NCBI GenBank assembly: GCA_965279115.1
Contig: OZ257137.1
Coordinates: 992,001-1,056,000 of the forward strand
Source: JAEUOS01 sp965279115
GTDB lineage: Bacteria; Pseudomonadota; Gammaproteobacteria; Burkholderiales; JAEUOS01
DNA: 64,000 bases
Reading direction: 5' to 3'
A program made the position numbers and the translations under genes. Each line of letters starts with the position of its first letter. Position 1 is the stretch's first letter. Positions 25,157-34,142 of this stretch are shown piece after piece. The notes beneath the pieces were generated by a model. The model worked only from the letters and a program-made list of their open reading frames with translations. It was not told where the DNA came from and searched no databases.

Positions 25157-26776
25157 ATGCTTACCCCTTCCAAACGCGTTCTTTCCATCACGGCAGCCGG
25201 TTGCGATTGCTATCTTGCAAGCACGAGCAAGCTGGTGCTGGAGGCGCGCTTCGCGCCTGGCGAGAGCGCGGAGTTCGCCGCTTTCGCGAAGTCGCGCCGC
25301 GCTTCGGTCTTCCGCGTGCTTTCCGACCAGATCGAGGAGGACTTTCGCCAGGACACGCTGCCGTTCCTGCGCGGCGCGGCGCGCACGCAGTTGCTGGAAC
25401 GCAAGACCGGACAGATCTATCGCGACTCGCCTTACCACGCCATCGCTTCGCTCGGTCGTCAGGCTGACGGCCGGCGCGACGAACGCGTGCAACTCCTCGG
25501 CCTCACCAATGCCGAGGGCCTCAATGAATGGCTGACACCCCTGTCGGCTGCCGGCGTGCGTGTGGCAGGCGTGTACTCGCCACCGGTGGCCTCGCGGGAC
25601 CTGTTGCGATTGCTGCGATCGCGCACCGGGACACCTCCCAGGCGCATGTTGCTCGTGTCGGTCAATCGCGCCGGCCTGCGCCAGACCCTGGTGGAAGGAG
25701 AAGTGCCGCGCTTTTCGCGCCTGGCGGCCGTGGCGCGCGAGGAAGGCGACGACTTCGCGGCCGCTTGCCTGGCCGAGGTCAACAAGACCCAGCAGTACCT
25801 GGTTGGCCTGCGCTTGCTGCCGCGGGAAGAAGCCCTGCCCACGCTGATCCTGGTCCCGCCCGGCCAGGAAGCCAACTGGAGCCGCCCCGGCCTGCTGGTC
25901 GATGCGGTCGACGCGATCTTCCTCGATGTCGCCCAGGCGCGGCGTACCGCCGGCCTGCGGCGCGTGACGGCGGCGGGCGACACCGACACCGCGATCGATG
26001 ATGATGCGCAATTCGCGGACACGCTGTGGGTTCATGCGGTTGCCCGCGCGCGACCACGTTTCAATTTCGCTCCCGCATGGCTGAGCGAAAAGTACAAGCT
26101 GTGGCAAGCACGAGTCGCGATCTGGGCGGCCGGCGCCCTTGTGCTGCTCGCGGGCATAGGCTGGGGCCTCGAACGGCTGGCGCAAACCGAGAACCTGCTT
26201 GGGGAGTCGACCCGCCTGCGCGCCGAAACCGCGCGCAACGACATCAACTACGAGCGCACCAAGCGCAGCTTTCCCCCCCTGCCCGCGACGCCCGAGCATT
26301 TGAAGGCCAGTGTTACCTCGTTCGAGAAGATCAACGCGCGCGCAATCGCCCCCGGTGCATTGCTGGCGGAGGTGGGCCAGGCATTGGATCGCGCCGGTGA
26401 TTTCCGGCTATTGCGCATGGACTGGCGGCAAGGTGACAGCGACCCCGCCGAGGCCGCCAACAACACCGTCGCCCCTGCCCCCCCACCAGCCGGCAATGTC
26501 CCGCCGCAGCGTTTCGAGTGGGTGACGCTCTACGGCATGGCTGGCAGGAATCCGGGAACCGCGGACGCGCGCCTTAACACCGAGATCGCGCTCAGAACCG
26601 CCGAATTGCTGCGCTCGGTGCGGGGCTCGAACGTTGCGATTGTCCGCGCCCCGATCGATCTCACCCCGCGCGGCCACATCGCGGGCAGCAGTCCATCGGA
26701 AGCGGCAACCTCACGCACGGTGATCGACGGCAACGGCAATGTTGAAATTCGCGTTGCGCGGAAGGTCAGCCCGTGA
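25157..26776 (+). CDS. mshI: Fused PilM-like/PilN-like protein (MshI)
   Basis: A 539-residue protein combining two pilus alignment-complex parts. Residues 1-310 resemble the actin-like PilM/MshI cytoplasmic fold (weak motifs only: VLSITAAGCDCYLA, LLVSVNRAGLRQTLVEG). A membrane helix at about 316-336 (VAIWAAGALVLLAGIGWGLE) and a periplasmic coil plus ferredoxin-like domain resemble PilN. The C-terminal part ends VEIRVARKVSP. Assignment is from architecture and position after mshG; a separate PilM and PilN would be the usual case. The stop overlaps the next start (GTGA). Confidence 0.72.
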   Translation: MLTPSKRVLSITAAGCDCYLASTSKLVLEARFAPGESAEFAAFAKSRRASVFRVLSDQIEEDFRQDTLPFLRGAARTQLLERKTGQIYRDSPYHAIASLGRQADGRRDERVQLLGLTNAEGLNEWLTPLSAAGVRVAGVYSPPVASRDLLRLLRSRTGTPPRRMLLVSVNRAGLRQTLVEGEVPRFSRLAAVAREEGDDFAAACLAEVNKTQQYLVGLRLLPREEALPTLILVPPGQEANWSRPGLLVDAVDAIFLDVAQARRTAGLRRVTAAGDTDTAIDDDAQFADTLWVHAVARARPRFNFAPAWLSEKYKLWQARVAIWAAGALVLLAGIGWGLERLAQTENLLGESTRLRAETARNDINYERTKRSFPPLPATPEHLKASVTSFEKINARAIAPGALLAEVGQALDRAGDFRLLRMDWRQGDSDPAEAANNTVAPAPPPAGNVPPQRFEWVTLYGMAGRNPGTADARLNTEIALRTAELLRSVRGSNVAIVRAPIDLTPRGHIAGSSPSEAATSRTVIDGNGNVEIRVARKVSP

Positions 26777-27420
26777 AATCGACCCTGGAGAACCTCAAGT
26801 GGGCGATCCTCGGCGCCCTGTTGCTGGCTTGTTTAGGCATCGCGGCGGGGATGCATGGCAATGCAAGGGAGCAGGAAGCTTCCAGGGTTTTCGCCATGGA
26901 CGAAGCGGCGTTTCGCCAAAGCAAGCAGCGGCTCGACAGTGTGTACGCCGAAAGACGCGAGATCGATGACTATCTGCCGCGCTTCAATACCCTGCAGTCC
27001 CTGGGCGCGCTGGGCAACGAGAACCGGCTCGACTGGATCGAACGGATCGCGTCGGTACGCAACGAACTTGGACTGCCAAGGCTGGTCTACACCATCGAAC
27101 CGCGCCAGGCCAGCCCGCATATCCTGCAGCCGGTGGCAGGTCTTACCTTCGAGACCAGCCGGATGAAAGTCGACTTCGCACTCGTGCACGAAGGCGATCT
27201 GCTGCGCCTGATCGAGCGATTGCGCACGCCAGCCATGGGCATATTCGAACTGCGGGCATGCACGCTCACCCGGTTGCAGACACCACCGACGAGTGACGGT
27301 GTCAAGCCCGGCACGGCATTCGACGGCAACCTCGAAGGTTCGTGCGAATTCGACTGGATCAGCCTCACCGGCCTGGCGCGTCCCGAACAGGCCATCGCGG
27401 CGACTGGCAGAAGCTCATGA
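26773..27420 (+). CDS. mshJ: PilO/MshJ-like inner-membrane protein
   Basis: A 215-residue bitopic protein starting GTG. A membrane helix covers residues 10-27 (WAILGALLLACLGIAAGMHG), then a coiled stretch (EQEASRVFAMDEAAFRQSKQ and following) and a small C-terminal globular domain. This is the PilO/MshJ layout; it would pair with the PilN-like half of the preceding protein. Sequence similarity alone is weak, and context carries the call. It is coupled at both ends by four-base overlaps. Confidence 0.7.
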   Translation: MKSTLENLKWAILGALLLACLGIAAGMHGNAREQEASRVFAMDEAAFRQSKQRLDSVYAERREIDDYLPRFNTLQSLGALGNENRLDWIERIASVRNELGLPRLVYTIEPRQASPHILQPVAGLTFETSRMKVDFALVHEGDLLRLIERLRTPAMGIFELRACTLTRLQTPPTSDGVKPGTAFDGNLEGSCEFDWISLTGLARPEQAIAATGRSS

Positions 27421-28088
27421 AAAGCCCGCTCGACATGGCAATCGCCGTGCTCATGTTCGCGGCGATGAGTCCATTGTGCGTCTTCGCGCAGGACAAGGCG
27501 CGCAATTCTGCACCGGAACTTGGGAGATTGTTCTTCACGGCCGCAGAGCGTGAAAGGCTGGAACAGGATCGCGGACGCGTGCCGGACAAGCCCAATCCGG
27601 ATACACCTCAATCGGTCAGCGTCAGTGGCCTGATCGCTCGGACAGGCCAGCCATCGCTTCCGGTCATCAATGGAAAAGTGGTCTTCCCGGGAGACAACCC
27701 GTCCGGGCTGCGCATTCGCGGCAGCGCCGATGGCCGGGTAACGATCACGCCCCCCGATGGCCCGGGCAGGGTGGCGAAACCCGGACAGTCTGTCGACCTT
27801 GCGACAGGCGAGGTACGCGAAATGTTCGAGCTTCCGGGCCAGCGGGAAGCGCGCAAGGCCGAGGTTCCCCTGCATACACCCTACATCACGGGCACGTTGC
27901 CAAAAGCCGAAGCCGCGCCGGTTCCGCAATTGAAAAAGGCAAAGCGGCCGAAACGCGGAAGCGCCAGGCGCGGCACCGCACCTCCGCCCAAACCGAAACC
28001 TGACAGTTCGCCGCCACCGGCGCCCAAAGTCGCACCGGCTGGCGCCGCCGCACCGGCCATTCCGGCCCCGTTGCCGCGCCAGCCCTGA
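27417..28088 (+). CDS. Exported pilus-operon protein (MshK/PilP-like)
   Basis: A 223-residue secreted protein. Residues 1-24 form a signal peptide (MAIAVLMFAAMSPLCVFA then QDK). The mature start ELGRLFFTAAERERLEQDRG is a motif frequent in proteins beside MSHA-type pilus genes. The middle has a beta-rich stretch around VINGKVVFPGDNPSGLRIRG, and the last 60 residues are Lys/Pro/Ala-rich. Position after the PilO-like gene suggests an inner-membrane to secretin linker like MshK or PilP. Function is inferred only. Confidence 0.6.
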   Translation: MKSPLDMAIAVLMFAAMSPLCVFAQDKARNSAPELGRLFFTAAERERLEQDRGRVPDKPNPDTPQSVSVSGLIARTGQPSLPVINGKVVFPGDNPSGLRIRGSADGRVTITPPDGPGRVAKPGQSVDLATGEVREMFELPGQREARKAEVPLHTPYITGTLPKAEAAPVPQLKKAKRPKRGSARRGTAPPPKPKPDSSPPPAPKVAPAGAAAPAIPAPLPRQP

Positions 28089-28151
28089 TTCCTCATGGTG
28101 CCGGATAGCCGCGGCAAACGCTGGCCCGGAATTTGCGGACAACCTGAATTG

Positions 28152-29675
28152 ATGAAGCCGACACTTCCCGGAAAACTCGCGAGGCACCCTCCGTCCGGGC
28201 AGCGCGGTGCAGTGTTGCTGATCCTGGTCCTGGTTCTCATGCTCGGTGGCGCCTGGTTCGGGCTGAAAATCCTCGGCAGCGCGGGCACGATTGCCGCGAC
28301 CAATGCCACCAGCCTTATCGCCGCGCGCGACGCCCTGCTCGGTGCCTCTACTGCCATGGTCGTGGTCGGCGTGACAAGCCCGGGCAGGCTGCCGCCGCCG
28401 GATTTTCTCGATCCAGGCGAAGGGCCAGCCAACTTTGACGGCAACATCAACCTCGGGTGCGCGCGCGCCAGCTGGACCGTCGGTGCCGCGCTGCCCGTAG
28501 TAGGCGGTACCCTGCCTGCAGACATCCGCTGTTTCGGCCGCATTCCCTGGGCGTCCCTCGGCCTCGGTGAATTCGGCTCTGTGCCGCAGGCCGATCCGGA
28601 TGGCATCGTACCGTGGTATGCAATGTCGGCGAACCTCATCACCGGTTGCATCCCGGCACTCAACCCCGCGGTCCTCAATACCGCCTATACCGGTTTTACC
28701 GCACCGGCCACCTGCAAGACCGTGGCGCAGCCCTTTCCCTGGCTGACCGTGCGCGACTACCGCGGCAACGTGCTCACGACCCGCGCCGCCTTTGTGCTGA
28801 TACTGCCAGGTCCCGTGCTGAGTGGGCAAAACCGCACCTCAGCTCCCCTGCAGGGCCCGGCGGCATACCTCGAAACCGTGACGGTGACAGCCAGTTGCAA
28901 CCAGCCCTGCGTACCGGGCACTTACAACAATGCACGCTTCAACTGGCCCGACAACGTCGGGCTGAGCTTCGTACAGTGCGCACCACCCGGCATTGGTACC
29001 GGGTCAGATGCAGGATTTGCGCAGCCCTACCAATGCAACGATCGCATTCTCTACGTGACCATAGACGAACTGATGCAATTTGCCGAACGACGTGCGTTGC
29101 AGTATGCCGCCGACCGGCTGCAGGCGTTTTATGCGATCAATTTCTTCTTTCCGTATGCCGCGCCGCATGATCCGGCTGCAACCAGCGGCTTCGGCCAATG
29201 CCAGAACGGGTTGCTGCGCGGCCTGATCCCGCATGTGAAGGAGTCCAGCGCGCTCGACCCGAGCCGCTGCACCCACACCGCTTTCGACTTCGACTCCGCG
29301 AACCCGCCGCCGCTCACCTTCGAGGCCTGGTTCAACGGCAACAAATGGGGCGACTATATCTACTACGCCGTTGCCGCCGACTGCACGCAGGCTACACCTG
29401 GCGCGAACGCAGCCGCCAACTGTGGCGGCGGTAGCGGTGTGCGCCTTGCGGCCGGCCCGAATGCCGGCGCGCGCGCAGTGGTGGTTTCGACCGGTGCACC
29501 GATAACATCCGCGCCGTTTGCCGTTTCGCGCGGCGCGGCGCAGGTCCGTCCGTCAGCCAACATCGCGGATTACCTCGACAGCGCCGAAAACACCAACGGC
29601 GACAATCGCTTCGACGCGCCCACCACCGCCATCTCGAGCGCCTACAATGACAAAACCCTGGTGGTAGCCCCATGA
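28152..29675 (+). CDS. Large PilX/MshP-like pilus-associated protein
   Basis: About 507 residues from ATG 28152 (526 from ATG 28095; neither has a clear ribosome binding site). The N-terminus GQRGAVLLILVLVLMLGGAW resembles PilX/MshP-type proteins, with a hydrophobic helix after a Gly-Ala junction but no Glu at +5. The rest is a large Cys-containing extracellular domain (pairs such as CNQPCVPG and later DCTQATPG), with no family I recognise. It overlaps the following prepilin gene by four bases. I infer a minor pilin or tip component; no function is proven. Confidence 0.6.
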   Translation: MKPTLPGKLARHPPSGQRGAVLLILVLVLMLGGAWFGLKILGSAGTIAATNATSLIAARDALLGASTAMVVVGVTSPGRLPPPDFLDPGEGPANFDGNINLGCARASWTVGAALPVVGGTLPADIRCFGRIPWASLGLGEFGSVPQADPDGIVPWYAMSANLITGCIPALNPAVLNTAYTGFTAPATCKTVAQPFPWLTVRDYRGNVLTTRAAFVLILPGPVLSGQNRTSAPLQGPAAYLETVTVTASCNQPCVPGTYNNARFNWPDNVGLSFVQCAPPGIGTGSDAGFAQPYQCNDRILYVTIDELMQFAERRALQYAADRLQAFYAINFFFPYAAPHDPAATSGFGQCQNGLLRGLIPHVKESSALDPSRCTHTAFDFDSANPPPLTFEAWFNGNKWGDYIYYAVAADCTQATPGANAAANCGGGSGVRLAAGPNAGARAVVVSTGAPITSAPFAVSRGAAQVRPSANIADYLDSAENTNGDNRFDAPTTAISSAYNDKTLVVAP

Positions 29676-30598
29676 AATCCTCATTCCGGCAGCACGGATT
29701 CACCCTGACCGAGATCGCAATCGTGATGCTGATCATCGGTCTGGCCTTGGCAGCGACCGTGGTTCCCGTGGGCCGCCTGATCCAGTCAGGCCAGATCGGC
29801 AACAACCAGGACAAGCTCGAATCCATGCGCGAAGCCCTGCTGGCGTTTGCCGCCATCAATGGCCGCCTGCCTTGCCCTGACAGAACCGGAGATGGCCTAG
29901 AAGACCGTCGCGCCGTCGGCGACCCGTCCAGCTTCGGTTGCGCCGGCAACATCTACGAAGGCTTCCTGCCCTGGGCCACCTTGGGGGTCCAGCAGGTCGA
30001 CTACTGGGGCACGCGCCTGCGCTACCGGGTCAGTGCTGAATTCACCCGGGCCGGCAACACCAACGAATGGATTTGCGGCGCCAGCGCGGGCCAGTCCCTG
30101 GCAGGCACCGGGGCGCCGGGATGCTCGGGAGTCAGCGGCAGCCTGCCGCCCGGCTGTAGTGCAACGACAAGCAACCCCAACAGCTGCACCTTCGAGATCG
30201 CCGATACCGGCGATATCCCGGTGCGTGATGGCCAGACCGGCCGCACTGGCTCGGTTTACCTGATGAATCCGACCGTCATTCCCCCTACCGGCGCGGTAGC
30301 GGTCATCCTATCGCATGGCGCGAACCGGCTCGGGGGCACCGGACAGGATGGCACCGTTTACGGTACGCCCGCCGCAGGCACCGACGAAGCGCTCAACGGC
30401 CCTGCGCTTGGCACGATTGCCACCGGCGCGCGCCTCGCAGCCGCACCTTTCATTTCCCGGCCACCACTGGACGGCGCGCCAGCCGCATGCAACGACAACG
30501 CCACCACCGCGCTGTGCAATTTCGATGACCAAATGGTCTACATCGGTGCCAACACGCTGGTGAGTCGGGTCCTGCAGTCAGGGCTCAGATTGCGCTGA
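29672..30598 (+). CDS. Type IV prepilin-like protein, minor pilin candidate
   Basis: A 308-residue protein with a class III prepilin peptide: HGFTLTEIAIVMLIIGLALA, cleavage after Gly with Phe at +1 and Glu at +5. The helix is followed by ESMREALLAFAAINGRLPCPD, typical of pseudopilins, and a Cys-rich globular domain (about seven Cys). Twice the size of a usual major pilin, so probably a minor or tip pilin (MshC/MshO role). Last gene of the mshL operon; the convergent kinase gene ends 28 bases away. Confidence 0.82.
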   Translation: MKSSFRQHGFTLTEIAIVMLIIGLALAATVVPVGRLIQSGQIGNNQDKLESMREALLAFAAINGRLPCPDRTGDGLEDRRAVGDPSSFGCAGNIYEGFLPWATLGVQQVDYWGTRLRYRVSAEFTRAGNTNEWICGASAGQSLAGTGAPGCSGVSGSLPPGCSATTSNPNSCTFEIADTGDIPVRDGQTGRTGSVYLMNPTVIPPTGAVAVILSHGANRLGGTGQDGTVYGTPAAGTDEALNGPALGTIATGARLAAAPFISRPPLDGAPAACNDNATTALCNFDDQMVYIGANTLVSRVLQSGLRLR

Positions 30599-30625
30599 TG
30601 CCGGCGGCAATGTAGCGCCGCGCTT

Positions 30626-32359
30626 TCAGGCCGCCGCAAAGCGCGCTTCGAAGCGCACCTTGCCGGGCTCATTGCGTACAAGGCCGAGTTTCACGCCACA
30701 TGCTTTCGCCAACTGGTTCGCCTGGTACAACCCGATTCCCAGTCCGTTGCGCGATGTCACCGGATTTTCGAAAAGCTTGCGCGCGACCTGGTCATCGACA
30801 ACCTCGCCATCGTCCTCGACCGCCAGCGTCGCGGTCGATTCATCGACGCTGATTTCCGCCCGTATGCCAAGGGCGGGTTGACTCTTGCGCTTCTGCAGCG
30901 CGTTCTGCAGGAAATTGTCGAGCGCACTGGCAAAAGCGTCAGCGGGAATGTCCATGGTCCCACTTCCCGAAGCGTCGAAACGCACGCCCTGGGGCTCATA
31001 TTGCAAGCGCATGCCCTGCCACCATTGCCGCCAATCCATCGGCTCACCGAGCGCCGCGGCAGGTTGTCGCAGCTTGGCCAGCGTTTGCGTCAAGCGGCGC
31101 GAAATCTCTGGTAGCTGACGTGCCACCAGTTGCCGCACCTGACGGTCTTCCGGCAGGCTGGCCGACGCGGCGATCAGGCCATCAAGCGATTGCAGCAGGT
31201 TCTTGACGTCGTGTGTCAGTCTGGCACCGGTTTCATGCACCGCGCGCATGTACTGCCGGGAACCAAGCCGCTCCTCCCGCGACTTGGCGGTATGAAACTG
31301 CAGGGCCACCTGCACCAATAGCCTCGCATGCCATGCCATGGCGGCGGACATCGCGCGGCCCGTGAAGATGCGAACCTCGACTTTCGCGCCGGGATCGTCC
31401 GGAATCTGGAACTCGAACCGCTCCTGGTACGCGCCAGTCGCATCGCCAATCCCGCCCGACCGGATCGCCCCGTTCCAGGCTGCTCCCGACATCGGGATCA
31501 ACTCGCCCACGGCGCGCATGGCGCCGGCAAAAAAGCGATCAGCATCGCTTTCGTCGCGACTCAATCGTGCCAGGCGCTCAAGCCATTGGTCATACGGAAT
31601 GGCGTAGGAAAGCAGGTAGCGGGAAAAAAGCATCATCACGCTGCCGTGCCGCTCGTTTTCATCCGTCCCGCGCAACATCAGGTGCGCCGTGATCAGGAGC
31701 GCGCCGACACTCACCAGTGCGATGCCAATGCTGGCCAGATAGCCGCGCCCACCCAGCGTCATGAGGACAATGCCGGAGAAACTCACCACCAGCAGCAACA
31801 GGAGGAGCCATACGCTATGCACCGGGTCATACATACCGGGAAACCGCGTAGCCTCATGCTCGGCACGCGCGAGCCGTGCCGCTTCCGCAAGGAGCAAAAC
31901 CAGGCATGCCGCCAACGCCATTTCCATCCATGTTCGCGTCAAGGCACCCGTCATTTCCTGACGGACGGGTTCCGGCAGCAAATCCGGCAACACCAGCGTG
32001 AACAGGAAGGTCATCAGGAAACCGAGCGCACCCAGATGCAACCAGCGCTCGTTGCGATGCGAGAAATCGAACACCCGGCCGCCGACCAGGGCAGTCACAA
32101 ATGCGCTCCACAGCAGCATGATCCAGGGGTTGAGAACCAGCGTCACGCCCAGCGCGCCGCCGGCGACCAGCAGCACCTCCCGCGGACTCATGCGGCGGTC
32201 CGCCGCGACCACCGGTTGCCACAACAAGAATGCGCCGAGATGCGCGAAGAACAATGGCTGGCGCCAGATGTGCGCAAGGCGTTCGAGTTCGCTTGCGAAC
32301 AGGAGTGCGATCGCAAACACCAGCAGGAGACTGCGAAATCGCTCGCGCGGCGGGTCCAT
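30626..32359 (-). CDS. Membrane sensor histidine kinase (PrsK/PilS-like)
   Basis: A kinase of about 577 residues starting MDPPRERFRSLLLVFAIALL. Seven or eight hydrophobic segments fill the first 240 residues. A GAF-like linker follows, then a histidine phosphotransfer helix LTHDVKNLLQSLDGLIAA and an ATPase domain with DNFLQNALQ (N box), VEDDGEVVD and GLGIGLYQANQLAKA. The THDVKN and GIGLYQA texts are like PrsK, the kinase associated with PEP-CTERM systems. Its likely partner is the regulator at 15405-16850, on the other side of the assembly genes. A longer start at 32422 overlaps the divergent gene and is less likely; only 20 bases separate the two chosen starts. Confidence 0.85.
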   Translation of the reverse strand: MDPPRERFRSLLLVFAIALLFASELERLAHIWRQPLFFAHLGAFLLWQPVVAADRRMSPREVLLVAGGALGVTLVLNPWIMLLWSAFVTALVGGRVFDFSHRNERWLHLGALGFLMTFLFTLVLPDLLPEPVRQEMTGALTRTWMEMALAACLVLLLAEAARLARAEHEATRFPGMYDPVHSVWLLLLLLVVSFSGIVLMTLGGRGYLASIGIALVSVGALLITAHLMLRGTDENERHGSVMMLFSRYLLSYAIPYDQWLERLARLSRDESDADRFFAGAMRAVGELIPMSGAAWNGAIRSGGIGDATGAYQERFEFQIPDDPGAKVEVRIFTGRAMSAAMAWHARLLVQVALQFHTAKSREERLGSRQYMRAVHETGARLTHDVKNLLQSLDGLIAASASLPEDRQVRQLVARQLPEISRRLTQTLAKLRQPAAALGEPMDWRQWWQGMRLQYEPQGVRFDASGSGTMDIPADAFASALDNFLQNALQKRKSQPALGIRAEISVDESTATLAVEDDGEVVDDQVARKLFENPVTSRNGLGIGLYQANQLAKACGVKLGLVRNEPGKVRFEARFAAA

Positions 32360-32379
32360 GGTCGGCGCATAATAAAGGA

Positions 32380-33198
32380 ATGCAGCATGATGAACGGGCG
32401 ACGCCCGCGAGCCCAGCGCCACGCGACTCCTTGCGCGCCATCGCCACCATTGCGCGATATACGGCAGCCGAGGCGATCCATAGCCGCGTGGTGATTTCGG
32501 CCCTCGTGATCATCGCCGCAGGAATCGCACTGGGACAGTTCGAAACCGAACTCGCGCTGACCGACTCGCGCGGCATTGGCGCCGCAACCCAGGCATGGTT
32601 GTTCCGCCTCTCCGCGGTGTTTCTCATCGCCAGTTTCGCGGTTTCGTCACTGGTGCGCGAAGCCAACGACAAGGGGCTTGAGTTGTTCCTGTCGCTGCCG
32701 CTGCCCCGCGCCGGATACTTGTTCGGCAAATGGGGAGGTTGCACGCTCGCTGCTGCGCTACTGGCAGTGCTGTTCGCGTTGCCACTCGCCCTCGCAGCGC
32801 CCTGGAGCGGAGTGTCGGCGTGGGCGCTGTCGCTGTTTCTCGAACTGGCGATCGTCGCCAGCGCCAGCCTGTTGTGCGCCCTTACCTTTACCCACGTGGT
32901 CGCAAGCCTGGCGGCGGTGACCGCCTTTTACGCACTGTCGCGCATCATGGGCGCGGTGCTTGCCATCGGAAGCAACCCGGCGGCGGCACAGGACTCGGTT
33001 GCGTTCCGATTTGCCACGACCCTGGTGGACGCGATCGCAGCGGTGCTGCCGCGTCTCGACAGGTTCACTCGCACCGAATGGCTGATGGCGGACGCCATTT
33101 CCTGGCCGGAAATTCCCTGGCTGGCCACACAAGCATTGGTATATGTGGCACTGTTGCTGGCGGCGGCGTACGTGGACCTGATGCGTAAAAGTGTCTGA
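32380..33198 (+). CDS. Orphan ABC-2 type permease of the pilus locus (PilI-like)
   Basis: A protein of about 272 residues with six hydrophobic segments, starting near MQHDERATPASPAPRDSLRA. ABC-2 features include FAVSSLVREANDKGLELFLS followed by the membrane pair beginning YLFGKWGG. No ATPase is adjacent; the orphan ATPase at 14674-15408 is the best partner. Start 32380 follows AAAGGA directly, poorly spaced, so a downstream start is possible. It overlaps the next gene by eight bases, so it is likely co-translated. Confidence 0.75.
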   Translation: MQHDERATPASPAPRDSLRAIATIARYTAAEAIHSRVVISALVIIAAGIALGQFETELALTDSRGIGAATQAWLFRLSAVFLIASFAVSSLVREANDKGLELFLSLPLPRAGYLFGKWGGCTLAAALLAVLFALPLALAAPWSGVSAWALSLFLELAIVASASLLCALTFTHVVASLAAVTAFYALSRIMGAVLAIGSNPAAAQDSVAFRFATTLVDAIAAVLPRLDRFTRTEWLMADAISWPEIPWLATQALVYVALLLAAAYVDLMRKSV

Positions 33199-33940
33199 GT
33201 TGCGAATTGGCCAACCCGACCAACGCCCGCTTGGCGTGGTGCATCCCGTGGCATGGTGTCTTCTGGCACTGGCGCTGCTGGCGCAAGTCACGCTTTCCGT
33301 CCTGACCCCGCGTCAGCGACCACAAGCCGCGGACCTGGCCGTGCCGCCAAGCGCGCACGCCATCACCGCAGCCTCGCTCGGCGACCCAATCGCTGCGGCC
33401 AAGGTCATGAACCTGATGTTGCAGGCACACGACAATCAGCCCGGAATTTCGATTCCTTTTTCGCGTCTTGACTACCTGCAGTTGCAGCGCTGGCTAGCGC
33501 GCATCCTCGAACTTGATCCGGCCGGCCCGTACCCGCTCATGGCGGCCAGCCGGCTCTATGGCGAAGTACCCGACCGGCAGCGCCAGCGCCTCATGCTCGA
33601 CTTCGTGCACGAAAAATTTCACGCGGACCCGAACCGTCGCTGGCCGGCACTGGCCCATGCCGCCCACGTCGCCCGGCATGGCCTCAAGGACTTGGCACTG
33701 GCTCGCACATACGCTGCCAGCCTGAGACGAGAGGCGACCGGACCGGCGGTCCCCCCCTGGGTCAAGCAAATGGAAATTTTGCTGCTGGCGGACATGAACG
33801 AAACCGAGGCTGCCCGGGTCTTGCTTGGTGCCTTGCTGGAAAGCGGGCAGGTTACGGACCCGGCGGAAGCGCGATTTCTCACCTCCCGTATGACGGAAAT
33901 GAACGCCGGGCTCACGCACAAGGCAGATCCGAAAAAGTGA
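33191..33940 (+). CDS. Membrane-anchored protein of unknown function in the pilus locus
   Basis: A 249-residue protein from a GTG start overlapping the permease stop. One membrane helix at about residues 17-38 (VHPVAWCLLALALLAQVTLS). The rest is helical, with TPR-like text (LARILELDPAGPYPLMAASR, then LPLADMNETEAARVLLGALL-type spacing), and should lie in the periplasm. I recognise no family. Coupling to the ABC permease suggests a third subunit or a substrate-handling partner. The stop codon is inside a strong hairpin. Confidence 0.7.
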   Translation: MSELRIGQPDQRPLGVVHPVAWCLLALALLAQVTLSVLTPRQRPQAADLAVPPSAHAITAASLGDPIAAAKVMNLMLQAHDNQPGISIPFSRLDYLQLQRWLARILELDPAGPYPLMAASRLYGEVPDRQRQRLMLDFVHEKFHADPNRRWPALAHAAHVARHGLKDLALARTYAASLRREATGPAVPPWVKQMEILLLADMNETEAARVLLGALLESGQVTDPAEARFLTSRMTEMNAGLTHKADPKK

Positions 33941-33960
33941 CGGGATTTCGTCACTTTTGT
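33933..33960 (+). terminator. Rho-independent terminator overlapping a stop codon
   Basis: AAAAGTGACG (33933-33942) and CGTCACTTTT (33949-33958) form a perfect 10-base-pair stem with a six-base loop; the stop codon TGA of the gene at 33191-33940 lies within the left arm. The A/T run on each side makes it able to act in both directions. It insulates the ABC permease unit from the sigma-54 pilin unit. Confidence 0.75.
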
Positions 33961-34067
33961 CCGGGATGCGACGGAACAAGAGTTCCCGAAATTCATCCAG
34001 GAAGCCATTTCACGCGCGATCACCCTGAAATCAACACTTTCCGTCTTCACAATGATGTGCTACAACT

Positions 34068-34083
34068 TGGCATAACCCTTGCA
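34068..34083 (+). promoter_or_regulatory. Sigma-54 (RpoN) promoter of the pilin gene
   Basis: TGGCATAACCCTTGCA has GG (34069-34070) and GC (34081-34082) exactly 10 bases apart and fits the -24/-12 consensus TGGCAY-N5-TTGCW. Transcription would start near 34094, giving a leader of about 50 bases to the ATG at 34143. The 127 bases between the terminator at 33933-33960 and this site would be the place for activator binding; I see no clear inverted repeat there. Confidence 0.85.
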
Positions 34084-34142
34084 AAATCAATGTAGTTAAA
34101 AGCATCATTTGTTAAAAAGCTTGAATTTATTCCGGAGGCGGC

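Noticed and set aside
32250..32275. A TGGCGC-N-TGCG stretch that looks like a sigma-54 promoter within the kinase gene
   Set aside because: The GG-N10-GC spacing is present but the core is TGCG without TTGC, and it is inside coding sequence; probably chance.
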